DNA from: PNOJ01 sp016706845
Lineage (GTDB): Bacteria; Krumholzibacteriota; Krumholzibacteriia; LZORAL124-64-63
Assembly (NCBI GenBank): GCA_016706845.1
Contig: JADJIV010000019.1
Coordinates: 7,688-71,687 of the forward strand
DNA length: 64,000 nucleotides
Reading direction: 5' to 3'
The notes under the pieces were generated by a model. That model was not told the origin of the DNA. It saw only the letters and a list, made by a program, of their open reading frames with translations, and did no database searches. Each line of letters begins with the position of its first letter. Within the stretch, counting starts at the first letter, position 1. The position numbers and the translations under genes are program-made. Positions 19,110 to 27,868 of this stretch are shown here, one piece after another.

Positions 19110-20248
19110 GTGAACTTCGCACTGACCGAGCAGCAGCGGATGATCCAGCAGGCGGCCCGGGACTTCGCGCAGAAGGAGCTGGCGCCGCACGCCGCGCGCT
19201 GGGACCGCGACGAGGAGTTCCCCGCCGCGGCGGTGAAGAAGCTGGGCGAGCTGGGCTTCCTCGGCATGAACGTGCCGGAGACCTACGGCGGCGCGGGCTT
19301 CGACATGGTCAGCTACGTGCTGGCGATGGAGGAGATCTCCGCCGCCTGCGCCTCGACCGGCGTGATTATGTCGGTGAACAACTCGCTGGTCTGCTGGCCG
19401 CTGGAGACCTACGGCACCGAGGCCCAGAAGCAGCGGTTCCTCGTGCCGCTGGCGCGGGGCGAGCTGCTGGGGGCCTACTGCCTGAGCGAGCCCAACGCCG
19501 GCACCGACGCCGCCAACCAGCAGACCCGCGCGCGACGCGACGGGGACGCCTGGGTCCTCGACGGGATGAAGAACTTCATCACCAACGGGGCGCACGCCGA
19601 CGTGCTGATCGTCTTCGCGCAGGCCGACCCCGCGCTCAAGCACAAGGGGATCTGCGCCTTCATCGTCGAATCGAAGTCCCCCGGCTTCGCCGTGATCAGC
19701 AAGGAGAAGAAGCTGGGCATCCGGGCCTCGGACACCGCGCAGCTCGCCTTCGACGGCGTGCGCGTCCCGGCGGACCAGCAGCTCGGCGCCGACGGCGCCG
19801 GCTTCCGCATCGCCATGTCCACGCTCGACGGCGGGCGCATCGGCATCGCCTCGCAGGCGCTGGGCATCGCCCGGGCCGCCCTGGAGGCGGCCGTGGCCTA
19901 CGCCAAGACGCGCGAGCAGTTCGGCCAGCCCATCGCGAAGTTCCAGGCCATCCAGTGGAAGATCGCCGACATGGCCACCCGCTACGAGGCGTCCCGCCTG
20001 CTGACCCTGCGCGCCGCGGCGCTCAAGGACCGGGCGAGCCCTACGGCGAGCAGGCCGCCATGGCGAAGCTCTTCGCGTCGGAGGCGGCGAGCTACATCGC
20101 CGAGGAAGCGGTGCAGATCTTCGGCGGCAACGGCTACAGCAAGGAATTCCCGGTCGAGCGGCACTTCCGCGACGCCCGGATCACGTCGATCTACGAGGGC
20201 ACCAGCGAGGCGCAGCGCATGGTCATCGCCGGGCACCGGTTGAGGTAG
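19110..20248 (+). CDS. acyl-CoA dehydrogenase, second of three (one frameshift)
   Basis: FAD acyl-CoA dehydrogenase. GTG start after GGGGAGG gives NFALTEQQRMIQQAARDF. FAD segments LSEPNAGTDAAN and KNFITNGAHAD are present, and the C-terminus FPVERHFRDARITSIYEGTS with EAQRMVIAG carries the usual IYEGTSE motif. The frame changes near 20037, where CGGGCGAG probably should have one more G. The corrected protein of about 379 residues is full length. It lies 10 nt after hbd and 4 nt before the third dehydrogenase. Confidence 0.93.
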
Positions 20249-20252
20249 AGGG

Positions 20253-21426
20253 ATGGACTTCACGTTCAGCGAGCAGCAGACGATGTTCCGCGACATGGTG
20301 CGCGACTTCGCGGCGCGCGAGATCGCGCCCATCGCCGCGCAGATGGACCGCGAGGCGGACATGCCCGAGGCGCTCATCCAGAAGCTGCGCGAGGGGGGCT
20401 TCTTCGGCCTGACCTTCCCCGAGGCGCTCGGGGGGCTGGGCGTCGACACCACGACCTACGGGCTGGTGGTCGAGGAGCTCTCGGCCGCGAGCGCCGGCGT
20501 GGCCGTCATGATCTGCGTCCACAACAGCGTGGGCAGCTACCCCATCGCGATGTTCGGCAGCGACGAACTGAAGGCGCGCGTGCTGCCGCGGATGGCCGCC
20601 GGCGAGATCGCGGCCTTCTGCGTCAGCGAGGCCGGCGCCGGTTCCGACGCCGCCGCCCTGACCACGGCCGCCGCCCGCGACGGCGACCACTACGTGCTGA
20701 CGGGCAGCAAGATGTGGGTGACCAACGGCTCGCGCGCCCGCTACTACGTGGTGCTGGCGCGCACCCCCGGCAGCGTCGGCCACGACAGCGTCCATGCCTT
20801 CCTGGTCGAGCGCGATGCGCCCGGCCTCTGCGTCGCCAAGAAGGAAGACAAGATGGGACTGCGCTGCTCCGACACCTGCGTCATCGAGCTCGACGCGGTG
20901 CCCGTGCCGGCCGCCAACCTGCTGGGCCGGGAGGGCGACGGCTTCAAGGTGGCGATGAAAGCCCTCGACGGCGGCCGCATCGGCATCGCCTTCCAGGCCC
21001 TCGGCATCGGCCGCGCCTGCCTCGAGGCTTCCGTGCGCTACGCCGGCCAGCGCATCGCCTTCGGCGAGAAGCTCTGGCACATCCCCACCGTCCGCGACAA
21101 GTTCGCCGACATGGCCGCCCGCCTGCACGCGGCCCGCCTCACGGCCCTGCACGCCGCCTGGCTCAAGGACCAGGGCCGCCCGCACACGAAGGAGGCGGCC
21201 ATAGCGAAGCTGCTGGCCACCGAGGCGGCGGGCCACGTGGCCGACGAGGCCATCCAGATCCACGGCGGCTTCGGCTACACCAAGGACTACGACGTCGAGC
21301 GCTACTACCGCGACGTGCGCGTCACGCGCATCTACGAGGGCACCAGCGAGATCCAGCGGCTGGTGATCGCGCGCTCGGTGATCAAGGAGCTGGGCTCCGG
21401 GGAACCCGGCGAGGGGGGGGGGGGGG
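20253..21426 (+). CDS. acyl-CoA dehydrogenase, third of three (stop obscured by a G tract)
   Basis: FAD acyl-CoA dehydrogenase with ATG after GGTTGAGGTAGAGGG. It shows VSEAGAGSDAAA, KMWVTNGSRA, KKEDKMGLRCSDTC, KDYDVERYYRDVRVTRIYE and GTSEIQRLVIARSVIKEL, so the enzyme is complete by about 21400. No stop follows in its frame: a 14-G run at 21413-21426 sits exactly where the gene should end, and the frame otherwise runs on into mscL out of phase. I end the gene at the tract; the true stop has probably been lost in the consensus. Confidence 0.92.
21413..21426 (+). repeat. 14-base poly-G tract
   Basis: Fourteen consecutive G at the end of the third acyl-CoA dehydrogenase, 25 nt before mscL. It is the longest homopolymer in the window and its length is likely to be unreliable. 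Confidence 0.9.
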
Positions 21427-21451
21427 TGCAACCAAGGAGGGGAGAGCAGCC

Positions 21452-21898
21452 ATGTTCAAGGAATTCAAGGAATTCGCCATCAAGGGCAACGTGGTGGACA
21501 TGGCCGTCGGTATCATCATCGGCGCCGCGTTCGGGACGATCGTCACGTCGCTCGTCAAGGACATCATCATGCCGCCGATCGGCCTGCTGCTGGGCGGCGT
21601 GGACTTCAGCAACCTGTTCCTGGTGCTCAAGCAGGGCGCGACGCCGTCGCCCTACGGCAGCCTCGCCGCCGCCCAGGCCGCAGGCGCGGTGACCCTGAAC
21701 GTGGGCCAGTTCATCAACACCGTGATCAGCTTCCTGATCGTCGCCTTCTCGGTGTTCCTGGTCATCCGCGCGATCAACAAGCTGAAGCGCGAGGAGCCCG
21801 CGCCGGCGGCCGCCCCGACCACCAAGGAGTGCCCGCACTGCCTGTCGGCCATCCCGCTGAAGGCGACCAAGTGCGCCCACTGCGCCTCGAACCTCTAG
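21452..21898 (+). CDS. mscL: large-conductance mechanosensitive channel with C-terminal zinc ribbon
   Basis: A pore protein that opens under membrane tension. FKEFAIKGNVVDMAVGIIIG and IVTSLVKDIIMPPIG are the hallmark N-terminus and first helix, and FINTVISFLIVAFSVFLVI is the second helix. After a short charged linker the protein ends in ECPHCLSAIPLKATKCAHC, a CxxC...CxxC pattern that should bind one metal ion. Most MscL proteins end in a plain helical bundle. Its 148 residues are slightly longer than E. coli MscL. AAGGAGGGG precedes the ATG. It follows the beta-oxidation operon and ends at an intrinsic hairpin. Confidence 0.95.
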   Translation: MFKEFKEFAIKGNVVDMAVGIIIGAAFGTIVTSLVKDIIMPPIGLLLGGVDFSNLFLVLKQGATPSPYGSLAAAQAAGAVTLNVGQFINTVISFLIVAFSVFLVIRAINKLKREEPAPAAAPTTKECPHCLSAIPLKATKCAHCASNL

Positions 21899-21920
21899 GC
21901 CGCCCGCGCCGCTGATCGCT

Positions 21921-21948
21921 GCCGCCCTCCCCGTCGGGGGAGGGCGGC
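21921..21948 (+). terminator. hairpin terminator after mscL
   Basis: Perfect 12-bp stem GCCGCCCTCCCC/GGGGAGGGCGGC with a short loop, 22 nt after the mscL stop, followed by CTTGCGATTTC rather than a strict T run. Confidence 0.65.
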
Positions 21949-21999
21949 CTTGCGATTTCAACTGGGCGCGCGGCCGCGGCGGGGCTATCTTCTGGTCCC

Positions 22000-23403
22000 A
22001 TGAAGAAGCGCCGCCAGGGTAACCCTCCGAAGAACACCGGCAAGCCGTCGCGCCGCGGCGGCATCAAGCGCCGCCGCCAGGCCGCCCGGCGCGTGGTCGA
22101 GACGCTCGACCGTCTCAAGGACCGCGCCACGGCCGTGCGCGGCCGGCGTCGCGACGAAAGCCGTCCCGGCGAGGCCGCGGGCGGCGAGCGGCGCGGGCGC
22201 AGCGGGCGCGCCGTGACCTACCTCACCATCCGCGGCAACGAGGAACTGTTCGGCAAGCTCTGCCGCGACGACTTCTCCTACCTCATGGCGCAGCGCATCG
22301 CGGCGCCGGCCGCGGTGCGGGAGATCCTGCTGCCACAGTCCGTGGTCGGCCGGGCCCAGAGCGGTCACGGCTGGTTCGTCGACGAGTTCGGCGGGCCCCT
22401 GAGCTTCCGCGAGGCGACCTTCGACCGCGTCCTGACCGAGCTGGAACGCGCGTGGCCCGCCCTGCGCAGCGACCGGGTCCGGGCCCGCCGCTCCGCGCTG
22501 GTCGACCAGGTCCGCGACCACGTCCTGGCCCGCCTGGACACCGCGACGATGGGCCTCGAGACCGTCGACGGACCGCTGCTGGGCGCGGAGTTCCTCGCCG
22601 GGCGAGAGGTCGACACCGCCGCCTTCCTGAAGGGCCTGGTGCTGGCCGGCTTCATGGACGAGGAAGGCCACCGGCGCATGACCCACAACTGGCACCGCCG
22701 CGCCTTCGACGGCGAGCTCTACGAACTGGGCGGCGGCGAGATCCGCATCGTGGACGTCGAGCGCTTCCAGCTGACGGGCATCGTGGACCCCGGCCAGCAG
22801 GCCTGGGACGACGCGGCCCTGCGCGAGCTGGAGCAGCTCGGGGTCGTGATGCCGCTGGAAGCGGCGGGCGTCTTCGCCTGGCCGCGCTACGACCAGGCCT
22901 ACTTCCGCCGCCGTCTCGGCGAGGGCGTCTGCGACGACCTGGCGCTGATCCGCATCGGCGCCGAGCACGGGTTCGACGTGCTGCTCGGCGCCTTCGTCAT
23001 GGACGCGCTGGACACCTACGACAAGCACCTGCTGCGCTACACGAGCAAGGGGTCGGACCAGGCCCTGGCCGAGGAGATCCAGGACCGGTGGCGGGAGCGC
23101 ACGGGCCGGCCCCTGGCGAGCGGCGAGGAGATCCTCGACCTCATCTGGTTCGCCGCCAAGAACAACGCCCCGCGCACGTCGCTCTCCAGTTCCCACCGGC
23201 GCTTCCTGCAGACCGAGGCCGGTGCGCGCGAGCCGACCCTGCTGCACCACTGGAGCTTCCTGCAGGGACGCCCCCTGGCCGACATCAAGCTGGGCTTCGC
23301 GCGGGTGCCCGCCCGCGAGTTCTACGAGATCGCGCACCGCAGGCTCGTGGCCGCGGCCTTCCCCTCCACGCTGCCCTCGTTCCACACCCCCATCGACAGC
23401 TGA
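22000..23403 (+). CDS. 467-residue protein of unknown function with a basic N-terminus
   Basis: I do not recognise this family. The first 70 residues are strongly basic (KKRRQGNPPKNTGKPSRRGG and GGIKRRRQAARR), like a nucleic-acid-binding tail. The rest is a soluble alpha/beta-looking sequence with FGKLCRDDFSYLMAQR, MTHNWHRRAFDGELYELGGG and SSSHRRFLQTEAGA. There is no signal peptide or membrane helix. Base composition and codon use look like the neighbours. It is monocistronic: the mscL terminator lies upstream and repeat copy C lies 54 nt after its stop. ATG start chosen because no better upstream site exists; an internal start cannot be excluded. The frame is long and clean, so it is surely coding. 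Confidence 0.8.
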   Translation: MKKRRQGNPPKNTGKPSRRGGIKRRRQAARRVVETLDRLKDRATAVRGRRRDESRPGEAAGGERRGRSGRAVTYLTIRGNEELFGKLCRDDFSYLMAQRIAAPAAVREILLPQSVVGRAQSGHGWFVDEFGGPLSFREATFDRVLTELERAWPALRSDRVRARRSALVDQVRDHVLARLDTATMGLETVDGPLLGAEFLAGREVDTAAFLKGLVLAGFMDEEGHRRMTHNWHRRAFDGELYELGGGEIRIVDVERFQLTGIVDPGQQAWDDAALRELEQLGVVMPLEAAGVFAWPRYDQAYFRRRLGEGVCDDLALIRIGAEHGFDVLLGAFVMDALDTYDKHLLRYTSKGSDQALAEEIQDRWRERTGRPLASGEEILDLIWFAAKNNAPRTSLSSSHRRFLQTEAGAREPTLLHHWSFLQGRPLADIKLGFARVPAREFYEIAHRRLVAAAFPSTLPSFHTPIDS

Positions 23404-23457
23404 GACCGACGGTTCCGTGCGATTTCCCTGCTGGTTGCCAGGGCGTCCTGGATTCAT

Positions 23458-23566
23458 CTCGGTGACCGGGGACGCGCCCCGGGCACCTCCTGTGCCCGGC
23501 GCGCTTGACTTCCGGTCCCCTGCGCCTTCCTGGCGCAGGAGACCTCCAGACACCCCGGTCACCGAG
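23458..23566 (-). repeat. dispersed structured repeat, copy C
   Basis: Perfect 14-bp inverted arms (23458-23471 and 23553-23566) around an 81-nt core on the minus strand. The arms extend further outwards through ATTCAT on both sides with a 4-nt bulge. Core landmarks are TGTCTGGAGG, GCGCCAGGA, CGGAAGTCAAGCG and GGGCACAGGAGGTGCCC. It lies between convergent genes. Confidence 0.9.
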
Positions 23567-23637
23567 GGCCATGAATACCCAGGACGAGGCATCCCTGCCG
23601 ATCGTGCAAGGAGCATGACGCGGCCGGAACCGGCGTC

Positions 23638-24048
23638 TCACGCTTGGCGGAGGATCTCGTAGATCCAGGTCGTGGCAAGGGCGGCGGTGGCGGCGAGGCG
23701 CAGTCCCCGTGTTTCTATGGGGGAGAGGCGCGGGGTGACGCGCAGGCGGGGCAGGGCGGTGGCGGCGGCGGCGTAGAGGAACCAGAGGACGAGCAAGGCC
23801 GCGCCGGCGGCGACCAGGGGATTCTCGACGAAGGCGCCCGTGAGGTCGCCGCGGCCGAAGGCCAGTAAGGCGCGGGTGCCGCCGCAGGTGGGGCAGGCGA
23901 CGCCCGTCTTTTCCAGCAGCATGCAGAGGCTGCGATCCGACGGGTGCCGCAACAGTGCGCGCGCCGCCCACCAGGCCGCCACGCCCAACGGCGCGTACAC
24001 GAAGGCGAGCAGGCGGGGCAGGGCGTCGCGCTCCGCCTCGAACTTCAC
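23638..24048 (-). CDS. DUF2752 family membrane protein
   Basis: A 136-residue protein with about three membrane helices. The hallmark of the family is seen in CPTCGGTRALLAFGRGDLTG followed by AFVENPL. GTG at 24048 is chosen because it overlaps the stop of the YIP1 gene by GTGA and because the longer upstream frame is low-complexity shadow sequence. No function is established for the family. It is presumably co-transcribed with the YIP1 gene, and both are inner-membrane proteins. Confidence 0.8.
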   Translation of the reverse strand: MKFEAERDALPRLLAFVYAPLGVAAWWAARALLRHPSDRSLCMLLEKTGVACPTCGGTRALLAFGRGDLTGAFVENPLVAAGAALLVLWFLYAAAATALPRLRVTPRLSPIETRGLRLAATAALATTWIYEILRQA

Positions 24049-24791
24049 GCCGCGGACAGCAGGGCGATCAGGACGGCGACGCCCCCGCAGGCGCCGCAGC
24101 ACAGCAGCAGCGGCAGCAGCACGATCAGCGTCGCGGTGCCGCCGCCGCAGCGGTGCAGGCGCTGGACGCCGACGATCGTCAGCACCAGCGACCACAGGGC
24201 GCCCACGCCGTTGCCGCAGACCGGCACCAGCGTCAGGACCGCGGCCGCGCCGCCGTAGGCGACGGCGCGCAGCGTGGCCTCGAAGCCGCGGCCGCCGCGG
24301 GCGAGCATCATCACCGCCAGGTGCAGGACGGCCGTCATGACGAAGAGGGAGACCAGGGCCAGCAGCGGGCTCGCCAGCACGCCGGCGGTCTCGAAGAAGC
24401 CGGAGATCGCCGCCTCCGCCGCCGAGGGGGGCTCGAAGCCGTCGAGCTGCTCCAGGAGGTCCATCAGGGTCCGGTCGAAGACCTTCGACCACACCCAGCC
24501 CACGATGCTCGTCAGGGTGCCGAGGATCACCGCGAAGGTGACCGGCCCCGTCAGGCCCCGCCGCACGGGCTGGCCGTCGAAGAAGGCCCCGGGCGCGGTC
24601 ATGGACTTGCGGATGGTCTCGAAGAATCCGGCGAAATGACCGTAGCGGGCGCGGTCCTCCCAGGGCGGGAGGTTGTCAGCGACGGACGCTTCGGCCGGGG
24701 GCGGCGTGTCGCCGCCGTCGAAGGCGCCGGGGTCGCTTGATAAGTCCGGTTCGAACGCGGGACGGTCGTCGTCGGCAGGCGTGTCGGACAT
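24045..24791 (-). CDS. YIP1-like multi-pass membrane protein
   Basis: A 248-residue protein with an acidic cytoplasmic N-terminus (DRPAFEPDLSSDPGAFDGG) and about five hydrophobic segments typical of bacterial Yip1-domain proteins: FFETIRKSMTAPGAFFDGQP, then LTGPVTFAVILGTLTSIVGW, and ASPLLALVSLFVMTAVLHLA. ATG at 24791 follows AGGAGG at good spacing; an in-frame upstream ATG lacks one. It is divergent from the M17 aminopeptidase. The role is unknown. Confidence 0.78.
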   Translation of the reverse strand: MSDTPADDDRPAFEPDLSSDPGAFDGGDTPPPAEASVADNLPPWEDRARYGHFAGFFETIRKSMTAPGAFFDGQPVRRGLTGPVTFAVILGTLTSIVGWVWSKVFDRTLMDLLEQLDGFEPPSAAEAAISGFFETAGVLASPLLALVSLFVMTAVLHLAVMMLARGGRGFEATLRAVAYGGAAAVLTLVPVCGNGVGALWSLVLTIVGVQRLHRCGGGTATLIVLLPLLLCCGACGGVAVLIALLSAA

Positions 24792-24967
24792 GAGGCCTCC
24801 TGGTGCGCAGGGGAAGTGCGTCCGCGCCAGCATAGGCGATGTGATCGGGCGGCTCAAGACTGTGGTGAGCGTTTTTCGGGTGGCGGGGCGGCGGGCCGGT
24901 GCTAGACTCCCGAACGGCCGGGCGACCGGCCGTTTCGCCCCTCTACCATCCGACAGGAGACATCACG

Positions 24968-26490
24968 ATGCACTGGGCTGCAGGATCCGGACGTCCGGAG
25001 CGGGAGAAGACGGACCTGATCGTGCTGGGCGTGACCCGGCGCCGCGACAAGCCGGACCTCAGGCCGTGGCTGGGGCTCGCCCCCGACCTGCGCCAGCGGT
25101 TGTCCGCTCTGTCGTCCCTGGACGCCTTCGCCGCGAAAACCGAGCAGCTGCACCTGCTCGGCGGCGCCGGCACGCGGGCGCCCTGGATCCTGGTGCTGGG
25201 GCTGGGCCCCGCCGACGAGCTGAGTCCGCAGTCGCTGCGCTGCGCGCTGGGCGCGGCCTCGCAGAGGGCCCGCACCCTGGGCGCCAGGACCTGCGCGCTG
25301 GCCCTGCCCTGGGCGGCGCTGGGCGGCCTGGAGCCGGAGGCGGTCGTGCGCTGCTGCGTCGAAGGCGCCGAGCTGGCGCTCTTCGACGCGGGCGCCTGCA
25401 AGGCGCACACCGGGAAGGACCGCAAGCCGGCGCCGAAATCCTGGAAGATCCTCGCGCCCGCCGCCCTGCGGCCGGCCGTGTCCGAGGGTGCGGCCGCCGG
25501 CGTCGACTACGCGCAGGGCTGCCTCTTCGCCCGCGACCTGGTCAACCGTCCCGCCAACCTGCTGGGTCCGCGCGAGCTGGCCGCCGAGGCCCGCGCCCTG
25601 GCCCGCCGCGAGGGGCCTGACCTGCACGGTGATGGGCGAGGCCCAGCTGCGCCGTCTCGGCATGGGCGGCGTCCTGGGCGTGGCGCAGGGCAGCGCGCGC
25701 CCGCCGCAGTTCGTGGTCCTGGAGTACGCGCCGCGCGGCGCGGGCCGGCGCCTGCCCCTGATCGCGCTGGTCGGCAAGGGCGTGACCTTCGATTCCGGCG
25801 GCATCTCGATCAAGCCCTCGACCGACATGCACGAGATGAAGGGCGACATGGGCGGCGCGGCCGCGGTGCTCGGCGCCGCGCTGATCGCCGCCCGCCGCGG
25901 CCTGCGCGCGCGCCTGCTGGTGGTCGTGCCGGCGGTGGAGAACATGCCCGACGGCGGCGCCATCCGCCCGGGCGACGTGCTGACCATGGCGTCGGGCAAG
26001 ACGGTCGAGGTGCTCAACACCGACGCCGAGGGCCGCCTGATCCTGGCCGACGCGCTGCACTACGCCTGTAAGCGGAAACCGGACTACGTCATCGACGCCG
26101 CGACCCTGACCGGCGCCTGCGTCGTGGCCCTCGGCGACGGGTTCGCCGGACTGTTCTGCAACCACACGGCCCTCGGCGACGCCCTGGACCGCGCCGGCGG
26201 CGACACCTTCGAACGCGTCTGGCCCCTGCCGCTGGTCAAGGAGCACCACAAGCTCATCGAGAGCGGCATCGCCGACCTGCAGAACATCGGCGGCAAGTGC
26301 GCCGGCGCCAGCACCGCGGCGGCCTTCCTGGCGGAGTTCGTGGACGACGAGACGCCCTGGGCCCACCTGGACATCGCCGGGCCGGCGTGGACGGCCAAGC
26401 CCGGGCCGCTGGGCCCGAAAGGCGCGACCGGCTTACGGGGCGCGGCTGATCGCCCGGGCGCTCGAGATCCTGGCGGATCGGGCCGACTGA
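24968..26490 (+). CDS. pepA: M17 leucyl aminopeptidase family protein (two frame breaks)
   Basis: A two-metal cytosolic aminopeptidase. The active-site motifs GKGVTFDSGGISIKPS and MKGDMGGAA are intact, as is the family signature NTDAEGRLILADAL, with DAATLTGACVVALG after it. ATG follows ACAGGAGAC. The frame changes near 25615 and again at 26434, where GGCTTACGG should read GGCTACGG, giving the normal ending GARLIARALEILADRAD. About 507 residues is full length. Its stop overlaps the MATE gene start (TGATG). Two errors in an otherwise perfect gene suggest assembly faults. Confidence 0.92.
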
Positions 26491-27851
26491 TGACCGAGGC
26501 GCTCAGCAGGATTTCGCGGCGCGCGCTGGCGCGCACGATCCTGGCGCTGTCGGTGCCCGCGATCCTGGCGAACGTCTCGCAGACACTCATGGGGCTGGTG
26601 GACACCCTGATGGTCGGGCAGCTCGGCGCGGGCCCGCTGGCCGCGGTCGGGGTGGCCACCCTGCTGTTCTCCGCCGCCGCCACCACGCTCAAGGCGACCG
26701 ACGTCGCGGTGCAGACGATGACCGCGCAGCTCGTCGGCGCCCGTCGCGACGGCGAGGTCGGCGGCGTGCTGTTCACCGCCGGACTGCTGACCGTGGCGCT
26801 GGCCGCGGCCGTGACGGTGCTCGGCATGCTGGCGCCCGGGCTCTGGATGGCGCTGGCCTCGACCGACCCCGAGGTCCGACGCCTCGGCGCCGAGTACCTC
26901 CTGTGGCGTTTGCCCGGCGCCCTGCCGTTCATGCTGGCCTTCCAGATCCGCGCCGCCTGCGACGGGATCGGCTGGACCCGCGTCGGCATGGCGGTGGGCA
27001 TCGGCATGAACGTCATCAACGCCCTGCTGAACTGGATGCTGATCTACGGCCGGCTCGGCGCGCCCGAGATGGGGGTCGCGGGCGCGGCCCTGGCCAGCAC
27101 GCTGGCCAGCTGGCTGGCCCTGCTGGCCTTCCTGGCGGTTCTGGCGGGGCGCGGGCCGCGCCGGCGCTTCCGCTTCCTGGCCCGCGGCAACCTGCGCTGG
27201 GACCTGCTGGGCCCCATGCTGAAGATGTCCTGGCCCGCGGCGGTCCAGTCGCTCGGCGCGCTGCTGGCCGTGCTGGTGTTCTTCGTGATCCTCGGCAGCA
27301 TCGGCACCGTGGCGGTCGCGGCCGGCAACGTCGTGCTGCGGATCGCCGCGCTGTCGTTCATGCCGGGGATCGGCGTCGGCGCGGCGGTGCAGACCCTGGT
27401 CGGGCAGTCTCTCGGGCGCGGCGACGTGCGCGGCGCCGTGCGCGCGGGCTGGGGCGGGGTCGCGCTCGCGACGCTGCTGATGGGCGCGTTCGGCCTGGCC
27501 TTCCTGCTCGTGCCCGACGCGCTGATGCGCCTGTTCACGACCGACGCCGGCCTGGCCGCCGCCGGCCGGCCCATCCTGCGCCTGATGGGTCTGGTGCAGG
27601 TGTTCGACGCCGTGGGCCTGACGCTCGCCGGCGCGCTGCGCGGCGCCGGCGCCACGCGGCAGGTCATGGCGACCGACGTCGTGCTGGCGTGGGGGCTGTT
27701 CCTGCCGACCTCCTGGCTGTGCGGCGTGGTGCTGGACGGCGGGCTGGTCGGGGCCTGGATCGGCGTGCTGGTCTGGTTCTTCGTCTACGCGGTCGGCATG
27801 ACCGTCTGGTTCCTGCGCGGCGACTGGCGCCGCGCCGTTGCGATCAACTGA
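26490..27851 (+). CDS. MATE family multidrug/sodium antiporter
   Basis: A 453-residue inner-membrane exporter with 12 predicted helices. The first half begins LALSVPAILANVSQTLMGLV then DTLMVGQLG, the classic MATE opening, and the second half repeats the pattern (MLKMSWPAAVQSLGALLAVL). AGNVVLRIAALSFMPGIG and GQSLGRGD are typical of the NorM branch. The start codon overlaps the aminopeptidase stop, so the two are translationally coupled. Substrate unknown. Confidence 0.92.
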   Translation: MTEALSRISRRALARTILALSVPAILANVSQTLMGLVDTLMVGQLGAGPLAAVGVATLLFSAAATTLKATDVAVQTMTAQLVGARRDGEVGGVLFTAGLLTVALAAAVTVLGMLAPGLWMALASTDPEVRRLGAEYLLWRLPGALPFMLAFQIRAACDGIGWTRVGMAVGIGMNVINALLNWMLIYGRLGAPEMGVAGAALASTLASWLALLAFLAVLAGRGPRRRFRFLARGNLRWDLLGPMLKMSWPAAVQSLGALLAVLVFFVILGSIGTVAVAAGNVVLRIAALSFMPGIGVGAAVQTLVGQSLGRGDVRGAVRAGWGGVALATLLMGAFGLAFLLVPDALMRLFTTDAGLAAAGRPILRLMGLVQVFDAVGLTLAGALRGAGATRQVMATDVVLAWGLFLPTSWLCGVVLDGGLVGAWIGVLVWFFVYAVGMTVWFLRGDWRRAVAIN

Positions 27852-27868
27852 GCCGAGCGGAGCAGCCC

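Noticed and set aside
20253..21898. A genuine acyl-CoA dehydrogenase-MscL fusion.
   Set aside because: The join depends on the length of a 14-G tract, mscL has its own AAGGAGGGG and ATG, and the two functions are unrelated.
24049..24492. N-terminal extension of the DUF2752 gene.
   Set aside because: The extension is Arg/Gly/Pro low-complexity text antisense in style and fully overlaps the well-supported YIP1 gene; GTG at 24048 gives a normal family length.
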